From: Pseudomonadota bacterium
GTDB lineage: Bacteria; Pseudomonadota; Gammaproteobacteria; Steroidobacterales; Steroidobacteraceae
DNA length: 9,239 nucleotides
Reading direction: 5' to 3'
Assembly (NCBI GenBank): GCA_021850555.1
Contig: JAJZLX010000156.1
Span: 1-9,239 of the forward strand
This document shows, piece after piece, positions 5,883 to 9,239 of this stretch; the first letter of the stretch is position 1; each line of letters opens with the position of its first letter. The notes beneath the pieces were generated by a model. The model worked only from the letters and a program-made list of their open reading frames with translations, did not search any database and was not told where the DNA came from. The translations under genes were made by a program, and so were the position numbers.

Positions 5883-7337
5883 TCACTCTGACAGGCGCCG
5901 ATAGATCTGCACGTATTTCTCCGCCTGCCGTCCCCAGGAGAAATCCCTCGTCATGCCGTTGTGCATCATTCGCCGCCACTCGGCGGGCTCGGCGTACAGG
6001 TCGAGCGCGGTGTTCAGGGCCCATTCGAGCGCCGGAGGGTCGAAATCGTTGAACACGATGCCCGTTCCGGTCCCCGTGGCGCGATCGTAGTGCTCGACCG
6101 AGTCGGCGAGGCCGCCGGTGCGTCGCACGACGGGTACCGTGCCGTAGCGCAGGCTGTACATCTGGTTGAGTCCGCACGGCTCGTACCGCGAAGGCATGAG
6201 GAACAGATCGGATGCCGCCTCGATCCAGTGCGCCAGCTCGTCGTCGTATGCCTGCTGAAAGACCACACGGCCCGGGAACCGTCCCGCCAGCTCGGCGAAG
6301 AACCGCTCGTACGGCGCATCGCCCGTGCCCAGGACGACGAGCGCAAGATCACGACTTGAGAGCACCCGTGGCAACGTTTCGAACATCAGATCGATGCCTT
6401 TCTGGGCGGCGAGCCGGCTGACGATGCCCGCCAGCGCGGTCGTCACCGGCACCTGAAAGCCCATGCGATCGAGGAAGGCGCGCTTCAGATCCGTCTTGAC
6501 CTGAAGGTGATCCGGATCGAAGTGCTTCGGCAGGTGGCGATCACAGCGGGGGTCCCAGACGGCATAGTCCACGCCATTGAGGATGCCGGTGAGGACGTCC
6601 TGGCGCATGAGCAGCGAATCCTGCAAGCCCATGCCGCACTGGGCGGTGCAGATCTCCTGCGCGTGCGTGGGGCTCACCGTGGTGAGGGCATCCGCATACA
6701 GAATGCCCTGGCGCAGCGGGTTGATCCGGCCGGCGTGCAGATCATCCTGGTGCAGGAGGTGAGTGCGGCTTGCGAGTCCCAGGTCGGCAACCGCACGGGC
6801 GTCGAAAGTCCCCTGGTAGCCGATGTTGTGGATGGTGAGCACCGTGCGGGTGTGCGCGAACAACGGCTCCATCTGGAATTGCGTCTTCAGGAACAGCGGC
6901 CCGAACGCCGTGTGCCAATCGTTGCAGTGCAGGATCCGCGGCGACCATTGCATCCGCTGACAGGCGATGAGCACGGCGCGTGTGAAGGCGAGGAATCGCA
7001 GGTGCTCGTCCGGGTCGGTCGTGTAAAGCGTCGGGCGGTCGTAGAGCACCGGGCAGTCGATCAGGTACACCGGCGCCCCGCAGTCGGGCAGCAGCGTCCG
7101 GGCGACCGAGAATTCGTAGTGATGGGGTCCGACCTGCAGCGCGATCCGCTGCAGCCCCTCGACCGGGTGCGGCGCGAAGCGCCAGCGGTCGATCGCGCCG
7201 TAAAGCGGCGTGAACAGCCGCGCATCGTGACCGGCCGCGTGCAGGCACTGGGTGAGAGCGCCGGCCACGTCGGCCAGGCCCCCGGTCTTGGACAGCGGGG
7301 CGACTTCCGAGGCGAGGAGGGCGACGCTCGGCTTCAT
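5883..7337 (-). CDS. glgA: Glycogen (starch) synthase, ADP-glucose type, GT5 family
   Basis: It transfers glucose from ADP-glucose to the non-reducing end of alpha-1,4-glucan in cytoplasmic glycogen synthesis. The 484-residue product matches the family's usual length (about 480). The N-terminal GT5 domain opens with SEVAPLSKTGGLADVAGAL, whose KTGG (17-20) is the ADP-glucose binding loop. HCNDWHT (137-143) and LTIHNIGYQG (about 167-176) follow. The C-terminal half has SRLAAQKGIDL (R308, K313) and PSRYEPCGLNQMYSLRYGT with the catalytic-site Glu386, then VVRRTGGLADSV. No key residue is missing. The ATG at 7337 gives the normal N-terminus. An in-frame ATG at 7376 would add 13 polar residues, and the frame is open to 7520. 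Neither start has a strong ribosome site. The usual partners glgB, glgC and glgP are not in this window. A tiny ORF begins about 22-31 bp away on the other strand. Confidence 0.96.
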   Translation of the reverse strand: MKPSVALLASEVAPLSKTGGLADVAGALTQCLHAAGHDARLFTPLYGAIDRWRFAPHPVEGLQRIALQVGPHHYEFSVARTLLPDCGAPVYLIDCPVLYDRPTLYTTDPDEHLRFLAFTRAVLIACQRMQWSPRILHCNDWHTAFGPLFLKTQFQMEPLFAHTRTVLTIHNIGYQGTFDARAVADLGLASRTHLLHQDDLHAGRINPLRQGILYADALTTVSPTHAQEICTAQCGMGLQDSLLMRQDVLTGILNGVDYAVWDPRCDRHLPKHFDPDHLQVKTDLKRAFLDRMGFQVPVTTALAGIVSRLAAQKGIDLMFETLPRVLSSRDLALVVLGTGDAPYERFFAELAGRFPGRVVFQQAYDDELAHWIEAASDLFLMPSRYEPCGLNQMYSLRYGTVPVVRRTGGLADSVEHYDRATGTGTGIVFNDFDPPALEWALNTALDLYAEPAEWRRMMHNGMTRDFSWGRQAEKYVQIYRRLSE

Positions 7338-7367
7338 GCCCGTGGCGGCCGGTTTATCATGGTGGGG

Positions 7368-7460
7368 ATGCGTCATTTTCTGATTGGACTCGTGCTCGCG
7401 CTGCTGCTGGTGGTCTCGATCGGTATCGGGATTGCCGTGGCCCGCTGGCCGTTGTGGTAG
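7368..7460 (+). CDS. Putative tiny single-TM membrane protein (30 residues)
   Basis: The ATG at 7368 (or 7359, adding MVG) opens a 30-codon frame ending in TAG at 7458-7460. The product has a short basic start (MRHF), one continuous hydrophobic helix (about residues 4-25, Leu/Val/Ile/Gly-rich) and a tail ARWPLW. That pattern of positive N-end, helix and aromatic interfacial tail fits a small inner-membrane protein. It lies divergently next to glgA, with start codons about 30 bp apart. A proper ribosome site is missing: the G-rich GGTGGGG directly abuts the ATG. The same frame is open far upstream only as antisense of glgA. Its function is unknown, and a chance ORF remains possible. Confidence 0.35.
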   Translation: MRHFLIGLVLALLLVVSIGIGIAVARWPLW

Positions 7461-7515
7461 GCGTGGCAGTCTACCGGAGCCGGACCCCCGGTACCTGAGC
7501 GTCCGGGACGGCCGT

Positions 7516-7536
7516 GTCAACTCCCTCGGGAGTGAC
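7516..7536. repeat. Near-perfect palindrome GTC-A-ACTCCC-TC-GGGAGT-GAC
   Basis: ACTCCC (7520-7525) pairs with GGGAGT (7528-7533) around TC. The pairing is extended by GTC (7516-7518) with GAC (7534-7536) across one bulged A. No T-run follows on either strand, so it looks more like a protein-binding dyad or mRNA hairpin than a terminator. It directly abuts the AT-rich island. Confidence 0.45.
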
Positions 7537-7568
7537 TTAACTAATTGATAATTATGAATATTATACTT
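7537..7568. promoter_or_regulatory. AT-rich island, probable promoter region of the M32 carboxypeptidase gene
   Basis: Only 4 of these 32 bases are G or C, in a window that is otherwise strongly GC-rich. It contains TATACT (7562-7567), a plausible -10 box. A second candidate, TAGAAT, lies downstream at 7599-7604. No -35 with ideal spacing was found for either. Either site would give an untranslated leader of roughly 60-100 nt before the ATG at 7673. Confidence 0.5.
7547..7565. promoter_or_regulatory. Fur-box-like 19-mer
   Basis: GATAATTATGAATATTATA matches the classical 19-bp Fur consensus GATAATGATAATCATTATC at 14 of 19 positions by hand alignment. The outer inverted ATAAT (7548-7552) and ATTAT (7560-7564) are in exact register. 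The match is inflated by local AT-richness. If real, iron would control the carboxypeptidase gene or the small divergent genes; this is inference. Confidence 0.25.
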
Positions 7569-7672
7569 GGCGCAATCGGCCGCGGCGACGCCCGCTGGTA
7601 GAATGGGCGCCGTCCGGAGGGTTTTCCGGGTGTTTCTCGAGGACCCGACTTCGGGCCCGCACCCGCAAGCCC

Positions 7673-9199
7673 ATGGTCAGCTCCATGTCCACTTCCCCCT
7701 CCAAACAGCTCGAACAGGAATTCAAGAAGCTCCATGCCTTTCGCGGCGCCATGTCGGTGCTGCGCTGGGATGCCGCGGTCATGATGCCGCGCGGCAGCGC
7801 GGATGTTCGCGGCGAGCAGCTGGCGGCGCTGGAGACCGAGCACCACACCATGCTCACCGCGCCGCGGATCAGCCGGCTGCTCGACCGCGCGCAGGCGAAC
7901 ACCCAGGGGCTGCAGGACTGGCAGATCGCCAACTTGCGCGAGATGCGCCGCCAGCGTGACCACGCCATCGCCACCCCGGTGTCGCTCGTCTCGCGTCTGG
8001 CCAAGATCGTCTCCCGCGCCGAGGTCTGCTGGTTCGAGGCGCGCGCGCAGGGCCGGTTCGATCTGTTCGCGCCGATGTTGACCGAGGTGGTTCACCTGGT
8101 GAGGGACAAGGCCGCCCTGCTGGGCCAGGCGCTGAACCTCGCCCCGTACGACGCGCTGGTCGATGAGTTCAGCCCCGGCATCACCACGGCCGACATCGAC
8201 GCCATGTTCAAGGCGCTCTCCCGGCGCTTGCCGTCGCTGATCCGCGAGACCATCCTCGCGCAGGAAAGCCGCCCCCTGCGGCCGCTCACCGGCAAATTCC
8301 CGTTCGCCAAGCAGCGCTCCCTCATCGTCGAGGTCATGAAGCAGGTCGGCTTTCCCTTCGAGCGAGGCCGGTTGGACGAGAGCGAGCATCCGTTCACCGA
8401 GGGGGTTCCCGGCGACATCCGCGTGACCACGCGCCTCGATCCCAACGATCCGTTCACGGGACTGCTGGGCGCCCTGCACGAGACCGGCCACGCCATGTAC
8501 GATCTGGGTCTGCCGCAGGACTGGCGCGATCAGCCCGTGGGGCGTGACCGCGGCATGGCGCTCGAGGAAAGCCAGTCGCTGCTCACCGAGATGATCGTCT
8601 GCCGCAGCCGGCCCTTCGTGCGCTACGTGCAGCCGCTGCTCGCGAAGCATTTCGGGGTGAGTGGTCCGGAGTGGGACGTCGAGAACATTTATGCCCGCCT
8701 GACGCGGGTTCAGCGCAGTCTGATCCGCGTGGACGCGGATGAGCTCACCTACCCGTTGCACATCATGCTGCGCTATGAATTGGAAAAGCACCTGCTGAGC
8801 GGCGAGCTGGCGGTGCGCGATCTGCCGCAGGCCTGGAATGAGGGCATGGAGGATCGGCTGGGAATCCGGCCGACGAATGACACCGAGGGGTGCCTTCAGG
8901 ACGTTCATTGGGCCGTCGGCTCGATCGGCTATTTCCCTTCGTACGCGCTCGGAGCGGTGATCGCGGGCCAGCTTTACGAGAGCCTGCGCAACGATGTGCC
9001 GGCACTCGACGAGCAGCTCGCCCACGGAGAGTTCTCGGGGCTGCTCGGCTGGTTGCGCGAGCATGTGCACGGCCTCGGAGCGAAGGTGCCGGTGCAGGAT
9101 CTGCTGCGCGCGGCGACCGGCAAGGCGCTGTCGGCCGCCGCTTTCATCCGCTACGTCGAGGCCAAGTACCTGGAAACGGCGGCCAGCGAGGCGGCGTAG
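7673..9199 (+). CDS. Metallocarboxypeptidase of family M32 (carboxypeptidase Taq type)
   Basis: It removes C-terminal residues from peptides using one divalent metal. There is no signal peptide, so it is cytoplasmic. The 508-residue length is normal for M32 (about 500). The family signatures occur in order: HPF (239-241), DIRVTT (248-253), HETGH (269-273; metal ligands H269 and H273, catalytic E270), EESQS (298-302; E299 is the expected third ligand), IRVDAD (351-356) and GCLQDVHW (406-413). The fourth usually reads HES/GQ; here Glu298 replaces the His. The ATG at 7673 is taken, with ATG 7685 (MSTSPSKQ) equally possible; neither has a clear ribosome site. It follows an AT-rich promoter-like island and seems to be transcribed alone. 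After its TAG only 40 bases remain in the window, with nothing recognisable. Confidence 0.94.
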   Translation: MVSSMSTSPSKQLEQEFKKLHAFRGAMSVLRWDAAVMMPRGSADVRGEQLAALETEHHTMLTAPRISRLLDRAQANTQGLQDWQIANLREMRRQRDHAIATPVSLVSRLAKIVSRAEVCWFEARAQGRFDLFAPMLTEVVHLVRDKAALLGQALNLAPYDALVDEFSPGITTADIDAMFKALSRRLPSLIRETILAQESRPLRPLTGKFPFAKQRSLIVEVMKQVGFPFERGRLDESEHPFTEGVPGDIRVTTRLDPNDPFTGLLGALHETGHAMYDLGLPQDWRDQPVGRDRGMALEESQSLLTEMIVCRSRPFVRYVQPLLAKHFGVSGPEWDVENIYARLTRVQRSLIRVDADELTYPLHIMLRYELEKHLLSGELAVRDLPQAWNEGMEDRLGIRPTNDTEGCLQDVHWAVGSIGYFPSYALGAVIAGQLYESLRNDVPALDEQLAHGEFSGLLGWLREHVHGLGAKVPVQDLLRAATGKALSAAAFIRYVEAKYLETAASEAA

Positions 9200-9239
9200 G
9201 TGAGGCAGCGAGCCACACAGTCGCGGACGCTCACGCGCC

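Noticed and set aside
6507..7460. 317-codon plus-strand frame opposite glgA
   Set aside because: Most of it is antisense of glgA. Only its last 30 codons, beyond the glgA start, give a sensible hydrophobic peptide, which is listed separately.
7496..7525. TTGACA on the minus strand (7514-7519) as a -35 box for glgA
   Set aside because: No -10 hexamer lies at 16-18 bp. The next TAGACT is about 41 bp away, so it is not a supported promoter.
7541..9070. 509-codon open frame on the minus strand opposite the M32 gene
   Set aside because: It is the antisense shadow of a clear M32 carboxypeptidase gene. The translation is Arg/Gln/His/Ala-rich with no domain. Long antisense frames are expected at this GC content.

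Overview
This window looks like chromosomal DNA of a high-GC Gram-negative bacterium. Outer-membrane beta-barrels, a TonB-dependent receptor and a bacterial-type GlgA point to Proteobacteria. The wording of the receptor C-terminus and of the small barrel protein resembles Xanthomonadales/Nevskiales-like Gammaproteobacteria, but that is an impression from protein style, not a proven placement. No phage, IS, CRISPR, tRNA or rRNA signal was seen.

Layout, left to right. (1) The 3' end of a TonB-dependent receptor gene (+) stops at 805. Two tandem hairpins follow, the second a textbook rho-independent terminator. (2) A small OmpA-like outer-membrane barrel (-, 1035-1709) appears to start at TTG. 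(3) About 400 bp of noncoding DNA. (4) A MocR/GabR-type regulator (-, 2110-3609), a winged helix fused to a PLP-dependent aminotransferase fold. (5) A 284-bp divergent intergenic region with candidate operator repeats, then an 8-TM membrane protein (+, 3894-4703) built from two tandem 4-TM units. (6) A secreted two-lobe retropepsin-like aspartic protease (+, 4839-5840). (7) Convergent to it, glycogen synthase glgA (-, 5883-7337). (8) A tiny putative one-TM ORF divergent from glgA, an AT-rich island with a Fur-box-like 19-mer, and an M32 carboxypeptidase gene (+, 7673-9199).

The genes do not form one pathway. The closest regulatory pairing is the MocR regulator with the divergent membrane protein. 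Envelope functions dominate (two outer-membrane proteins, one exported protease, one or two inner-membrane proteins), alongside storage carbohydrate synthesis (GlgA) and peptide trimming (M32 peptidase). Most of the window is ordinary. The points most worth a second look are the exact 128-residue internal repeat of the membrane protein, the single-chain double-DTG protease, the His-to-Glu change in an M32 signature motif, the degenerate wing of the MocR regulator, and the AT-rich island before the carboxypeptidase gene.
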